A stretch of 64,000 nt of DNA from Nitrosomonas sp. (GTDB taxonomy: Bacteria; Pseudomonadota; Gammaproteobacteria; Burkholderiales; Nitrosomonadaceae): positions 1-64,000 of the forward strand of contig JAIETK010000014.1 of assembly GCA_019745325.1 (NCBI GenBank). The letters are read 5' to 3'. This document shows, piece after piece, positions 33,822 through 43,363 of the stretch. The translations under genes and the position numbers were made by a program. Positions within the stretch are counted from its first letter, which is position 1. Every line of letters begins with the position of its first letter. The notes under the pieces were generated by a model. The model did no database searches. It had not been told where the DNA came from and saw only the letters and a program-made list of their open reading frames with translations.

Positions 33822-34457
33822 ATGAGTACGATGACAATGAAAAAGCATGCAGCCGGGGTGGTATCAATGTTTTTCGGGGTGACGATGGTGTTCGCGTTGA
33901 TCGTGATTCTCAATCACTATATGGGAAAAATCGAACGCACGCCGCCGCAGGAAGTGACGGAAATCGCCATGACCCGGGAAATCAAGCAAGAACCGAAAAA
34001 AGAAATCAAGAAAGTGGAACCCAAGAAACAGGTTTCCCGTCCGCAAGCGCCTGCGCCATTCAAGGGATTGGATACCGCGTTGTCCGGTATTGATCTGGGA
34101 TCGCTCGGGTTGGATGGCGGTTCGCGGGATGTCGACGACAGCCTGCTTGGCAAAACCGGCAATGTCGTGATGACCGCCGATTTGGTGGATGTTCCGCCGA
34201 AGCCGATTGCGCGAGGATCGTTTAAATATCCGCCAGCGGCTAAGAAGAACGGTGTCAAGGGTTATGTGTTGCTGTCGGTGCTGGTGGAAGCCGATGGCTC
34301 CATCAATCAAGTACAGGTTCTGGAATCCAGTCCATCCGGCATTTTTGACGCCGCGGCGCTGCAAGGCATACGCGCCTGGCATTTCGAACCGGCAAAATAC
34401 AAAGGCGATAACGTTCGCGTTTGGGCCAAACAAAAAATCCGCTTTGATTTGTCCTGA
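33822..34457 (+). CDS. tonB: TonB energy transducer
   Basis: 211 residues: N-terminal membrane anchor (VSMFFGVTMVFALIVILNHY), a Lys/Glu/Pro periplasmic linker (KQEPKKEIKKVEPKKQVSRP) and a C-terminal TonB domain with YPPAAKKNGVKGYVLL, VEADGSINQVQVLESSP and GIRAWHFEPAKY. It should contact the TonB-dependent receptor encoded two genes later. The small linker resembles TonB2 rather than TonB1 of E. coli. Confidence 0.92.
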   Translation: MSTMTMKKHAAGVVSMFFGVTMVFALIVILNHYMGKIERTPPQEVTEIAMTREIKQEPKKEIKKVEPKKQVSRPQAPAPFKGLDTALSGIDLGSLGLDGGSRDVDDSLLGKTGNVVMTADLVDVPPKPIARGSFKYPPAAKKNGVKGYVLLSVLVEADGSINQVQVLESSPSGIFDAAALQGIRAWHFEPAKYKGDNVRVWAKQKIRFDLS

Positions 34458-34466
34458 TAAATCCCT

Positions 34467-35639
34467 ATGAAAAACAGGCCGTTCTGGCACTTGCATTGCC
34501 TGATTTATATTGCGATTGCATTGAGTTGTTATACGCACGCGGTGCAGGCGGCGGATAACAAAACGGCATCATCCGATTTCATCGAACTGGCCGCAGTGAT
34601 GCTGAGAGACGGCCATCACGACCGGGCGTTGCTGGCATTGCAAAGCGTCGACCTCGCTAACAAGAAAACCGACCTGGCGCGGTTTTATACCTTGCAAGGA
34701 TTGGCGTATCTGGGATTGAACGACCTGGAGGCTGCCAGAGATAGTTTGCAGCTAGCAATCAAGAATGGCCAGCAGGATCGCTCGATTTTCATCTATCTGG
34801 CGCAAGCGCATTTTGGACTGAAAGATTACCGCAACACCGTGAATGCGATTGGCAAGGCGGGTGATTTAGTCAATAAAGACGCAATGCTGATCAGTTTGAA
34901 AGCGGAATCGTATTGGCACCTGCAACAGCCGGATGCGGCGATCAGTGCTTTGAATGATGGTCAGCGGGCATTTCCATCCGATTTCCGCTTTCTGAAACGC
35001 AAGGTTTTTTATCTGGTCGAGCTGGGACTCTATCAGGAAGCCGTTCAACTGGGCCGGGACTTCTTGCGGCGCTCCAAAGCCAGCGCGGCGGACTACGTGG
35101 CTTTCGGCAATGCCTTGCGGTTGAGCAGCGAATTTCAGGAAGCGATCAATATTCTTGAAATTGCCCGGTTGCAATACCCGGATGACGAACTGGTCGCAAA
35201 GCTGTTGGCGCACACTTATTTGGATCAGGGGCAATTGAATTCCGCAGCGTTTATTCTGGAACAAGCGGCGTTGCTCAACCCAGCCTTGCAATCGGAAGCG
35301 GCGGAAATTTACCGGCGCGCCGGACGGCTTCACAAAGCGCTAACGTTGAATGAAAGTATTCTGGATCAGAAGGTGAAGCTCAAACAGCGGTTATCGATCT
35401 TGCTGGCGCTGAAGCAGTTCGAACGTGCCGCCAATATGGAAAGCAGCTTGTACCGCACTGGTTTATTGGAAGATCAGAGCGTCCGCTATGCATTGGCGTA
35501 CGCGCTGTTTTCGACGCGGCGTTTTGCTGAAGTCAACAAACATCTCGATCATCTCAAGGATGCCGAATTGTTTCGCAAGGCGACCGAGTTACGCCGACTG
35601 ATGGAAGTTTGCAAAACCGAGCCTTGGCAGTGCACCTGA
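34467..35639 (+). CDS. TPR-repeat protein of the TonB2-type operon
   Basis: 390 residues with a signal peptide (IAIALSCYTHAVQA) and about eight or nine TPR-like helical pairs (e.g. YTLQGLAYLGLNDLEAARDS; AAEIYRRAGRLHKALTLNE). In Vibrio a TPR protein follows tonB2 in the same order and is thought to scaffold the TonB complex. It lies 9 bp after tonB and is probably the last gene of the operon before the receptor, 116 bp further on. No catalytic motif. Confidence 0.87.
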   Translation: MKNRPFWHLHCLIYIAIALSCYTHAVQAADNKTASSDFIELAAVMLRDGHHDRALLALQSVDLANKKTDLARFYTLQGLAYLGLNDLEAARDSLQLAIKNGQQDRSIFIYLAQAHFGLKDYRNTVNAIGKAGDLVNKDAMLISLKAESYWHLQQPDAAISALNDGQRAFPSDFRFLKRKVFYLVELGLYQEAVQLGRDFLRRSKASAADYVAFGNALRLSSEFQEAINILEIARLQYPDDELVAKLLAHTYLDQGQLNSAAFILEQAALLNPALQSEAAEIYRRAGRLHKALTLNESILDQKVKLKQRLSILLALKQFERAANMESSLYRTGLLEDQSVRYALAYALFSTRRFAEVNKHLDHLKDAELFRKATELRRLMEVCKTEPWQCT

Positions 35640-35755
35640 AGCAATAGGTCCTTATCCCGCCATAACCAACCGCAATACGTTTGCAACATTTAAAAAATAA
35701 AATTTTATCTCCATCTGCGATGCAATGAAGTTGGAGAGAGTGCTGATTACGCCGA

Positions 35756-38700
35756 ATGAATAAAAAATTAATAAAAATTATCCGGATATGTTGTTTGTTC
35801 CTGGCTGTTTTATTCAATGGCTCAGCCTGGGGAAATGAAGAAAAAGCGGAATTCTCGCTACATTTGTTTCAAAACGGTTTGCCGGTCGCCGATGCGGAGT
35901 TGCTGATTACCAGCGAATCTTTCGAGAAGTCGAGCGCCATTCTGATTTTTGAATCAACGCCTTCATCCTATGCCTGGAAACCCCCTGGCGATGCGCCGCT
36001 CAGGACCAATGACAGCGGCAGTCTGGCGGGAAAATTACCGCCGGGGCAATATCAGTTTACGATCCAGACAACCGATGGCCAGCAATTCACATTTGATATG
36101 CCGTTAAGCGCTGCCGAAAATGCGCAGATTCTGATTACTTTTTATGCCGGCAAAAAAAAGCCGCTGCTCAATATCGAGAGCTCGGCAGCCGGTACGCTGG
36201 CCGGTACCGATGCAGCGGTTGCTGGTGCTCGTGAACAGGGTGAAGGTTTGATTTCGGTGCAAGTGCTTTCGGTGGAAACGCAGAAGCCGCTCAAGGATGT
36301 GCAAGTATTTTTGAGCGGATTGAAAGAAAAACTTAGAACCGACGATCAGGGGCGCGTGACCGCGACCGTTCCGGCCGGAAACTATAGCGTGTCGCTGCTG
36401 CATAGCGCCTATAGCAGCCAGACGCAAGACGGTGTTCAAATAACCGATAGTCAAACGACGGAGTTGAGCTTTAAATTAACGCCGGCTGGCGTGGAGTTAG
36501 CCGAATACGTGGTGCTGGAGCCGCATCTGGCCGGAACCATCGCTTCGATTATGGAAGAACAACGCACTTCGACATCGGTGGCGACGGTGCTGGGCGCGGA
36601 ACAGTTCAGCCGCAGCGGCGATGGCGATGTCGCCAGTGCGCTGCGGCGCGCATCCGGATTGACGCTGGTCGGCGGGCAGTATATTTTCATTCGCGGTTTG
36701 GGTGAGCGTTTTTCAACCACCTTGGTCAACGGCGCGGCGATACCCAGTCCCGATCCGACCCGGCGCGTGGTGCCGCTGGATTTGTTTCCGACTAATATCC
36801 TCGAAAGCGTAATGGTGCAAAAATCCTATTCGCCCGACCGGCCCGCGGAATTTGCCGGCGGTACTTTGGAGATGCGTACACGTGGCATTCCGGATGCGTT
36901 CTTTTTTAACCTCAATCTGCAAGCGGGCGTCAATGACAACACCACTTTCCAGGATGGTTTGACGTATAAAGGCGGCGGTCTCGATTTCACCAGCTATGAT
37001 GACGGCGCGCGGGCGCTGCCCGATTCGATTGCGGATGCGACGGCGGACGGGCGTCCGCTGCAGCAACAGACACCGTTTAATCCGCGTGGCGCTACGCCGG
37101 CGCAGATCGAACGTTTCGGCGAGGATTTGTCCGATGTGTGGAATATCAATAAGCGCACGCGCGGACCGGATACCGGGATGCAAGCTTCGATGGGTGACCG
37201 GTTTACGTTTGGTGATTTTACCGTCGGCTATATCGGCGCGTTGGGCTGGAAGCAGGAATTCCGCAATCAAAATGAGATTAACCGCGAATTTGCCATTACC
37301 GACGGCGAACTGGTCAAGAAAACCGATTTCGATGTGAAGCGATCGCTCCGCGAGGTGCATGTAACGGCTTACGGCGGCACCGAATTGCAGTTCCGCGATA
37401 CCCATCGGTTGTTCGCAAGAACCATGTTTTTGCGGCAAATGTTCGATGAAGCCCGGACCGACCAAGGTTTTACCGATGCCGAAACGTTCGATATCCGCCG
37501 CAGCAAGTTGAAGTTTTTCTCAAACGAATTATTGATGACGCAGGTTGGCGGCGAGCATCGCGCCGACTGGCTGAAAGATTTCACGCTGAATTGGTTGTTT
37601 ACCGATGCGACCGCAACTCGTGTGGAACCTAAAACACGCGATTACCGCTTCGACGATACCGGGGGTGGCGGACGGTTCTCATTCTCGCGTCAAATCGACA
37701 GCAACCGCACCATGTATTCGAATCTGGTCGACCGCGATCAAAGCTGGCGCGTTGACGGCAAGCTGCCGCTGGAGCCGAATTTCAACCATAAAATCGCGTT
37801 GATCGGCGGGATGATCACGCAACAAAAAACCCGGGATTCGGAAATCCGCAGTTTCAATTTCTATCCGGCCGGACCCGATGGGAGAAATAATGCGATACTC
37901 GGGCAATCGTCGCTGGAGAATATTCTCAATCGAAACTATATCGGTCCGAACGGATTCCAGTTGCGTGAAGGCACGCGCGCCAGCGACAGCTACAATGCGT
38001 CGCAAAGCTTGTTTTCGTATTACGGTAAACTGGATTGGACGTTCTACGACCGTCTGAATATTTCGGGCGGTTTGCGCTGGGAGGATAACAATCAAAAGGT
38101 CAATACTTTCACCGGTTCGGGTAACGCGTTGACCCCGACGGTGGCGGGGCTCAATCGTATCGACATGTTGCCTTCGGTAACTACAACCCTGTTTATTTCG
38201 GATAAGCAGCAACTGCGCGCCGGATTCAGTCAATCCTTATCGCGGCCGGATTTCCGCGAATTATCCGTGGCGCCGTTCACCGATATGAATATCAATCAGG
38301 AAGTCATCGGTAATCCGAACTTGAAGCAGACCAGCATTACCAACTGGGATGCCCGCTGGGAGTATTATTTGTCACCGAGTGAGAACATCTTTGCCGGTTT
38401 CTTCTGGAAAGATTTGACCAACCCGATCGAACTGGTGACGCAGGTCGGTTCCGGCGTGCTCAATACTTATCAGAATACCGACAAAGCCAATCTCTATGGT
38501 TTTGAACTTGAGTTGCTGAAAAAACTCGACGATGTGCATCCGTTACTACAGAATTTTTACGTCGGCGGCAATTACACCTGGTCGAAATCGAATGTCAAAT
38601 TAAGCCAGGAAAATCTGGCTTCGCTGTCGACTCCCGAGCGGCCGTTGCAAGGTCATTCGTCGCACATCGTCAATTTCCAATTCGGTTATGACAATCCGGC

Positions 38701-38965
38701 AACCAAAACGCAAGCAACGCTGCTCTACAACGTCGCCAGCAAGCGCATCGTATCCGCGGGATTGCTGGGAACGCCGGATAAATACGAGCAACCGTTTCAT
38801 CAGCTCGATTTCGTGATCAGCCAGCATTTGTACAAACGGCTATCCGGTCAATTGACGATGCAGAATCTGTTGGACGATGACGTGCTCATCATGCAAGGCG
38901 ACGAAATCAGCCGCCAATTCCGCCGTGGACGGTTCTTTAACTTGAGCGTGCGTTTGGCGTATTGA
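35756..38965 (+). CDS. TonB-dependent outer-membrane receptor
   Basis: 1069 residues. Signal peptide ending near SAWG; then two carboxypeptidase-regulatory-like beta-sandwich modules (FQNGLPVADAELLI and SVETQKPLKDVQVFLSG); a plug at about 265-380 (SGDGDVASALRRASGLTLVGG, FIRGLGERFSTTLVNG, FAGGTLEMRT); and a 22-strand barrel ending in GRFFNLSVRLAY. The type is the large receptor class that often imports polymers or conjugates rather than siderophores. It follows the DUF3450-TonB operon, which presumably energises it. No substrate can be read from sequence. Ribosome site weak; GGAGAG lies far upstream of the ATG. Confidence 0.93.
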   Translation: MNKKLIKIIRICCLFLAVLFNGSAWGNEEKAEFSLHLFQNGLPVADAELLITSESFEKSSAILIFESTPSSYAWKPPGDAPLRTNDSGSLAGKLPPGQYQFTIQTTDGQQFTFDMPLSAAENAQILITFYAGKKKPLLNIESSAAGTLAGTDAAVAGAREQGEGLISVQVLSVETQKPLKDVQVFLSGLKEKLRTDDQGRVTATVPAGNYSVSLLHSAYSSQTQDGVQITDSQTTELSFKLTPAGVELAEYVVLEPHLAGTIASIMEEQRTSTSVATVLGAEQFSRSGDGDVASALRRASGLTLVGGQYIFIRGLGERFSTTLVNGAAIPSPDPTRRVVPLDLFPTNILESVMVQKSYSPDRPAEFAGGTLEMRTRGIPDAFFFNLNLQAGVNDNTTFQDGLTYKGGGLDFTSYDDGARALPDSIADATADGRPLQQQTPFNPRGATPAQIERFGEDLSDVWNINKRTRGPDTGMQASMGDRFTFGDFTVGYIGALGWKQEFRNQNEINREFAITDGELVKKTDFDVKRSLREVHVTAYGGTELQFRDTHRLFARTMFLRQMFDEARTDQGFTDAETFDIRRSKLKFFSNELLMTQVGGEHRADWLKDFTLNWLFTDATATRVEPKTRDYRFDDTGGGGRFSFSRQIDSNRTMYSNLVDRDQSWRVDGKLPLEPNFNHKIALIGGMITQQKTRDSEIRSFNFYPAGPDGRNNAILGQSSLENILNRNYIGPNGFQLREGTRASDSYNASQSLFSYYGKLDWTFYDRLNISGGLRWEDNNQKVNTFTGSGNALTPTVAGLNRIDMLPSVTTTLFISDKQQLRAGFSQSLSRPDFRELSVAPFTDMNINQEVIGNPNLKQTSITNWDARWEYYLSPSENIFAGFFWKDLTNPIELVTQVGSGVLNTYQNTDKANLYGFELELLKKLDDVHPLLQNFYVGGNYTWSKSNVKLSQENLASLSTPERPLQGHSSHIVNFQFGYDNPATKTQATLLYNVASKRIVSAGLLGTPDKYEQPFHQLDFVISQHLYKRLSGQLTMQNLLDDDVLIMQGDEISRQFRRGRFFNLSVRLAY

Positions 38966-39009
38966 TCAGGAAAAAGCGGGAACGATCTTTTCCTTATTTT
39001 GAATAATGG

Positions 39010-40410
39010 TTACTGCTGCAAGGGGACCTTGAGTGTGAAACAGGTTGGGTTCTTGCGGTGAATTGTCAGTTCCGCCGAAATCTGCTCGCTGAGCAGTTGA
39101 ACCAGTTGCAGACCCAGCGATGTCGTGTTTTCGATATCCAAATCGCCGGGAATGCCAACCCCATTGTCGCTCACGCTTACCAGCAATTGTCCGGGCGTTT
39201 GCTGCTTCAGGTAAATTTTGATTTTTCCTTTGCGGTCTCCGGGAAACGCATATTTCATTGCATTGGTGCAAAGTTCGTTCAGAATCAATGCAAGCGGAAT
39301 GCTGATATCAATCGGCAAGTGGACCTGATCGGCATCAATCGTGATGGCGGTTTTTTCAGCATCCAATGCATATGAAATCGACAAATTGTCTGTCAGCAAT
39401 TGGATGAAGCTGGAAAAATCGATGCGAGAGAAGTCGAGCGACTCGTATAGACTCTGGTGAATCAAGGCCATTGATTTTACCCGGTTTTGACTTTCTTTCA
39501 GAACGGATATGGCTGTTTCGTCCGGTAACATTTCAGATTGCATGCCGAGCAAGCTGTCGATAATTTGCAGGTTGTTTTTGACCCGGTGATGAATTTCCGA
39601 CAGCAATATTTCCTTTTCTTTGAGCGCTGATTTGAGCAGTGCTTCCTGTTGTTTGCGTTCGGTGATATCGATGACCGATGCGAGCACCATCCTTCCTCTG
39701 GGTGTTTGAATCGGATTGAGACCGGCCTCGACCGGAAATTCCTTGCCGTTTTTATCTAAACCGTACAAATCCCGGCCGTGACCCATGGCGCGTGCGCTGG
39801 GGCTTTTCAAGTATTCACTCCTTAATTCAGGGTGATGCGCGCGGTGTGCGACGGGAATCAAGATTTCGATTGATTGTCCGAGTAATTCTTCCCGTTTGTA
39901 TCCGAAAAGTGCTTCCGTGGTGGAATTAACCAGGATGATTTTTCCCTGTTGATCGGTCATGACCATTCCGTTCGGAGAAGCCTCGACCGCCAGCAATATC
40001 ATTTCTTCAGCATGCTTGCGATCCGTAATGTCGACGATCGCGGCCAGTACAAACATACCATCCCGCTCCGTTTCAACTGGATTCAAACCGACCTCGATCG
40101 GAAACTCTTTGCCATTTTTATGCAAGCCATAGAGGTCTCTGCCGTGACCCATCGGGCGTGTTCGCGATTCGTTGACGTATGCTTCCCGGTAATCTGGATG
40201 ATTGTGGCGGAAACGATCGGGAATCAGTTTCTCCACCGGATAACCGATTAATTCCTGCCGCGAGTAACCAAACAGCTTTTCCGTTGCGGAATTCACCATG
40301 ACAATTTTGCCATCGCGATCGGCCATAATCATACCGTTGGGTGATGCTTCCACGGCGAGAAGCATGATTTCCTCGGTATTGCTGAAGTTTCCGAATCGGG
40401 TCGATGGCAT
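39010..40410 (-). CDS. PAS-PAS-HisKA_2 sensor histidine kinase
   Basis: 466 residues. Two PAS domains in tandem (about 15-135 and 140-262) are close repeats of one another: both begin with LLAVEASPNGM and both contain MGHGRDLYGL-KNGKEFP. The kinase part has the HisKA_2 phospho-site SEIHHRVKNNLQI with the acceptor His near residue 280, then HATPase with LNELCTNAMKYAF and VSDNGVGIP. No membrane segment, so it is a cytosolic sensor. It lies 29 bp after the REC-GGDEF-EAL gene, its probable partner. An AGGA ribosome site supports the ATG at 40410. Confidence 0.92.
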   Translation of the reverse strand: MPSTRFGNFSNTEEIMLLAVEASPNGMIMADRDGKIVMVNSATEKLFGYSRQELIGYPVEKLIPDRFRHNHPDYREAYVNESRTRPMGHGRDLYGLHKNGKEFPIEVGLNPVETERDGMFVLAAIVDITDRKHAEEMILLAVEASPNGMVMTDQQGKIILVNSTTEALFGYKREELLGQSIEILIPVAHRAHHPELRSEYLKSPSARAMGHGRDLYGLDKNGKEFPVEAGLNPIQTPRGRMVLASVIDITERKQQEALLKSALKEKEILLSEIHHRVKNNLQIIDSLLGMQSEMLPDETAISVLKESQNRVKSMALIHQSLYESLDFSRIDFSSFIQLLTDNLSISYALDAEKTAITIDADQVHLPIDISIPLALILNELCTNAMKYAFPGDRKGKIKIYLKQQTPGQLLVSVSDNGVGIPGDLDIENTTSLGLQLVQLLSEQISAELTIHRKNPTCFTLKVPLQQ

Positions 40411-40439
40411 TTTGAAGTCCTATCTCTGAAGGATTGATG

Positions 40440-42881
40440 TTAAAAATCGTAAGCATCGATTCGATCCGGGAGCTTTCGGATCAAGAAAGGAATCTGTTCC
40501 GCAGGAACCGGTTTGCTGAGCAAGTAACCTTGCAGCTCATGACATCCAAGCTTGCCGAGAAAATAGGCTTGATCGTATGTTTCGATTCCTTCCGCAGTGA
40601 CTTGCAGATTGAGTTTCTGAGCCATCGCCAGAATCGCAGCGGCAATGGCGCAATCGTTGTCATCGTGCGGAATGCCTTTGACAAAACTTTGATCGATTTT
40701 CAACCGGCGAATTGGCAGATTCTTCAGCGAACTCAAGCAGGAATAACCGGTGCCAAAGTCGTCGATGGATATCGGTATGCCAAGACTCTCCAGTTGTTCC
40801 AGGTTCGAGATGTAAATCACCTCGTTCTGCAAGCAGGATTCGGTGACTTCCAGTTCCAACAAGCGCGCCGGTATTTCGTGCTGTTTTAATAAATCCGCGA
40901 TCAGCTGTTGCAGATGCTTGTCAGCCAATTGACGGATCGAAATATTCACGGCAATGCGAAGATTGTTGAGACCCTCGGCACGCCACTGCTGGAGCTGTTT
41001 GCAAGCTTCCATCAGAATCCAGTTACCAATTTCGACAATCAGCCGGCTGGTTTCGGCGACAGGGATGATTTCTGCCGGAGACAACAAGCCTTTGACAGGA
41101 TGCTGCCAGCGGATCAAAGCCTCGACACCGGTGATGCGCCGCTGCGAAAAAGAGAATTGCGGTTGATAGTGCAGCACAAATTCATTTTTAATCAGGGCGT
41201 GATGCAATTCTCTTTCCCGGGTTAAATAATGTACTGCTTTTTGCGTCAGCGACGGATGATAAAAAGCATAATTATTGCGCCCTTTATTTTTGGCTTCATA
41301 CATCGCAGTATCTGCCATTTGCACCAGTTCGTCGTGATGCTTCGAATGATCCGGATAAACGCTGATGCCGATGCTGCATGACGGCAAGAACTCCATGTTG
41401 TTGATAACAACCGGTTGCGATAAGCAATCGAGTATTTTTTCAGCGACTTTGATCAGTGACTCGCTCGATTCGATATCTGGCACGATCACGATAAACTCAT
41501 CGCCGCTCAATCTTCCCAGGGTATCGCTTTGCCGTAAGACCGCAACCATGCGATGGGCAACATAGCACAGCATCGAATCACCATGCGCATGCCCCAGGGT
41601 ATCGTTGATCCGCTTGAAATTATCGAGATCGATGAATAACACGCCGATCATCGAGGTGTCGCGTGTTGCTTTTGAGAGCGCCAGCTGCAGCCGATCCATG
41701 ATCAACATCCGGTTTGGAAGCTTGGTCAGGCTATCATAGTAAGCCATGTTGGACAGCTGCTCTTGGGTTTCGCGAATAATCGTGATGTCCGAAATCATCA
41801 CCACATACTGCTGTTCTTCGTTGACTTTTGCCGGGATGAGTCCGATGGTTAGCCAGGCATACATCGCTTCCTTGTTTTGTTTGAAAGTGGAGATTTCTCC
41901 GCACCAATGGTCATGCCGGTCGACATTTTGCCAAATCTCCTCATACTTGCTGTCACCCAAGGTTTGATTGGTCAGAAATGGTAATTCTTTGTTTTTAAGA
42001 TGATGCAATTTGAATTGGGTAATGCTGTGAAAGGCATTGTTGGCGCAGCTGAATTGACGATTCTTGTTCAAGATTACGATACCTTCCGCAGCATACTTAA
42101 ACACAGTTGCCGCTTGTGCCAGCCGGTCCCTGGTGAGTCGGCTTTCAGTCGTTTCTTGCAAGACACCGACAATCTGATTGACTTCCGCATCGCTGGTTGC
42201 AAATGCTTTGCCATACAGCTTATACCAGAGTGTTTTATTGCTATCCGCATGAACGCGAAACTCGATTTCTCCTGTTGAGCCTCTTGTGTTGCGTAGCTTA
42301 TCGATGAAATCGGCTACCTTTTGTTTGTCGCTGTCATCAATCGTAAGAAAAAATCCTTGCCAGTTTGATATCGGTTCGATATTTCCATTAGGATTCTTGC
42401 TCATAAAAATTTCGTGCGAATTTTTAACTTCCCAAGTTCCTAATCGCGCGGCTTCCAATGCAAGGCGGAAATGCTCTTCGCTCTTTTTCAGTTGAAAATC
42501 GTTTTCAAAACGCTCGATACTGACCTGGATGATGATATGCAATTCCCGGTCTGAAAATGGTTTAAGGATATAGCCGTAAGGTTTGGTTGCTTTTGCCCGG
42601 GTTACGGTTTTTTCCTCGGAATAAGCGGTCAAATAAATGATTGGAATGTTGTGAATTTTTTGTAATTGGTTTGCAACCTCAATGCCATCCATTGTTCCTT
42701 GGATATGAATATCCATCAGCACGATATTGGGAAGTTCCTGATCAACCAACGCTAATGCTTTTTCTCCACTTGCGGCCATTCCTGTAACTTGGTAGCCCAG
42801 CTTGGTCAGTCGTCTCTTCAAGTCCAGCGCAACAATTTTTTCGTCTTCCACAATCAGAATCTTGGTGTTTCCATTCATCAT
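40440..42881 (-). CDS. REC-PAS-GGDEF-EAL response regulator
   Basis: 813 residues from the ATG at 42881. REC domain (about 5-120): ILIVEDEKIVALDL, NIVLMDIHIQG with the phospho-acceptor Asp, and KPYGYILKPF. Two PAS-like regions follow. The GGDEF domain has YYDSLTKLPNR and LGRLSGDEFIVIV, i.e. SGDEF at the active loop. The EAL domain has GVEALIRWQHP, NVSIRQLAD-like NISIRQLA, DDFGTGYSCL and LKIDQSFVKGI, so c-di-GMP hydrolysis looks intact. The kinase next to it probably phosphorylates REC. A PilZ receptor is encoded 12 kb away. The reading 15 codons longer upstream lacks a ribosome site. Confidence 0.92.
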   Translation of the reverse strand: MMNGNTKILIVEDEKIVALDLKRRLTKLGYQVTGMAASGEKALALVDQELPNIVLMDIHIQGTMDGIEVANQLQKIHNIPIIYLTAYSEEKTVTRAKATKPYGYILKPFSDRELHIIIQVSIERFENDFQLKKSEEHFRLALEAARLGTWEVKNSHEIFMSKNPNGNIEPISNWQGFFLTIDDSDKQKVADFIDKLRNTRGSTGEIEFRVHADSNKTLWYKLYGKAFATSDAEVNQIVGVLQETTESRLTRDRLAQAATVFKYAAEGIVILNKNRQFSCANNAFHSITQFKLHHLKNKELPFLTNQTLGDSKYEEIWQNVDRHDHWCGEISTFKQNKEAMYAWLTIGLIPAKVNEEQQYVVMISDITIIRETQEQLSNMAYYDSLTKLPNRMLIMDRLQLALSKATRDTSMIGVLFIDLDNFKRINDTLGHAHGDSMLCYVAHRMVAVLRQSDTLGRLSGDEFIVIVPDIESSESLIKVAEKILDCLSQPVVINNMEFLPSCSIGISVYPDHSKHHDELVQMADTAMYEAKNKGRNNYAFYHPSLTQKAVHYLTRERELHHALIKNEFVLHYQPQFSFSQRRITGVEALIRWQHPVKGLLSPAEIIPVAETSRLIVEIGNWILMEACKQLQQWRAEGLNNLRIAVNISIRQLADKHLQQLIADLLKQHEIPARLLELEVTESCLQNEVIYISNLEQLESLGIPISIDDFGTGYSCLSSLKNLPIRRLKIDQSFVKGIPHDDNDCAIAAAILAMAQKLNLQVTAEGIETYDQAYFLGKLGCHELQGYLLSKPVPAEQIPFLIRKLPDRIDAYDF

Positions 42882-43363
42882 TGCTGCCCTTTCGTTAGTG
42901 GTTATTTCTATTGGCAGGGTAGCCAACAGTGAATATTTAGAAAATTAACATATTGTTGAATAAATTGAAATCAGTGAACTCTTATAGCAGTTTTCTTGCA
43001 TATAATATCGTGATCTTCTTACAACGAAGTTGATTGCGACATCACTAGCAGGTGGTAATGAAAAACAAACAAGTGTGATGAGAATTGTGTACACAGTAGC
43101 AATATCAGCGATGTGCAGCGGCGTCTATTTAGACGCTAATCGCGCTAGTCCGCTTTTCAGGATATCGAATAACCTGCACAATCCGCGTTTATTGGTAACA
43201 TCTTCACCGATCGGACAACGGTCCAACGAATCAGTCGAGCTTTTTATGGTGTATCTTAACGAACCGTTAATGTTTGTTTTTCCGAAAGACTTTCTTAGCC
43301 GCGCTTGTTTGCTTGGCAGTGAACGGTGGATCACTGCCGGTTTTCCGCGAGAGCCTGTTTGAT
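42882..43363. other. 482-bp intergenic region
   Basis: Divergent promoter region between the GGDEF-EAL gene and the BASS transporter gene. The part near 42940-43000 is AT-rich. Open frames of about 105-110 codons exist on both strands between 43030 and 43439 but mirror each other and carry no motif, so I do not call them. Confidence 0.45.

Noticed and set aside
32946-34538. Antisense frames of 90-224 codons over exbB, exbD and tonB
   Set aside because: Composition mirrors the coding strand and the forward genes are unambiguous.
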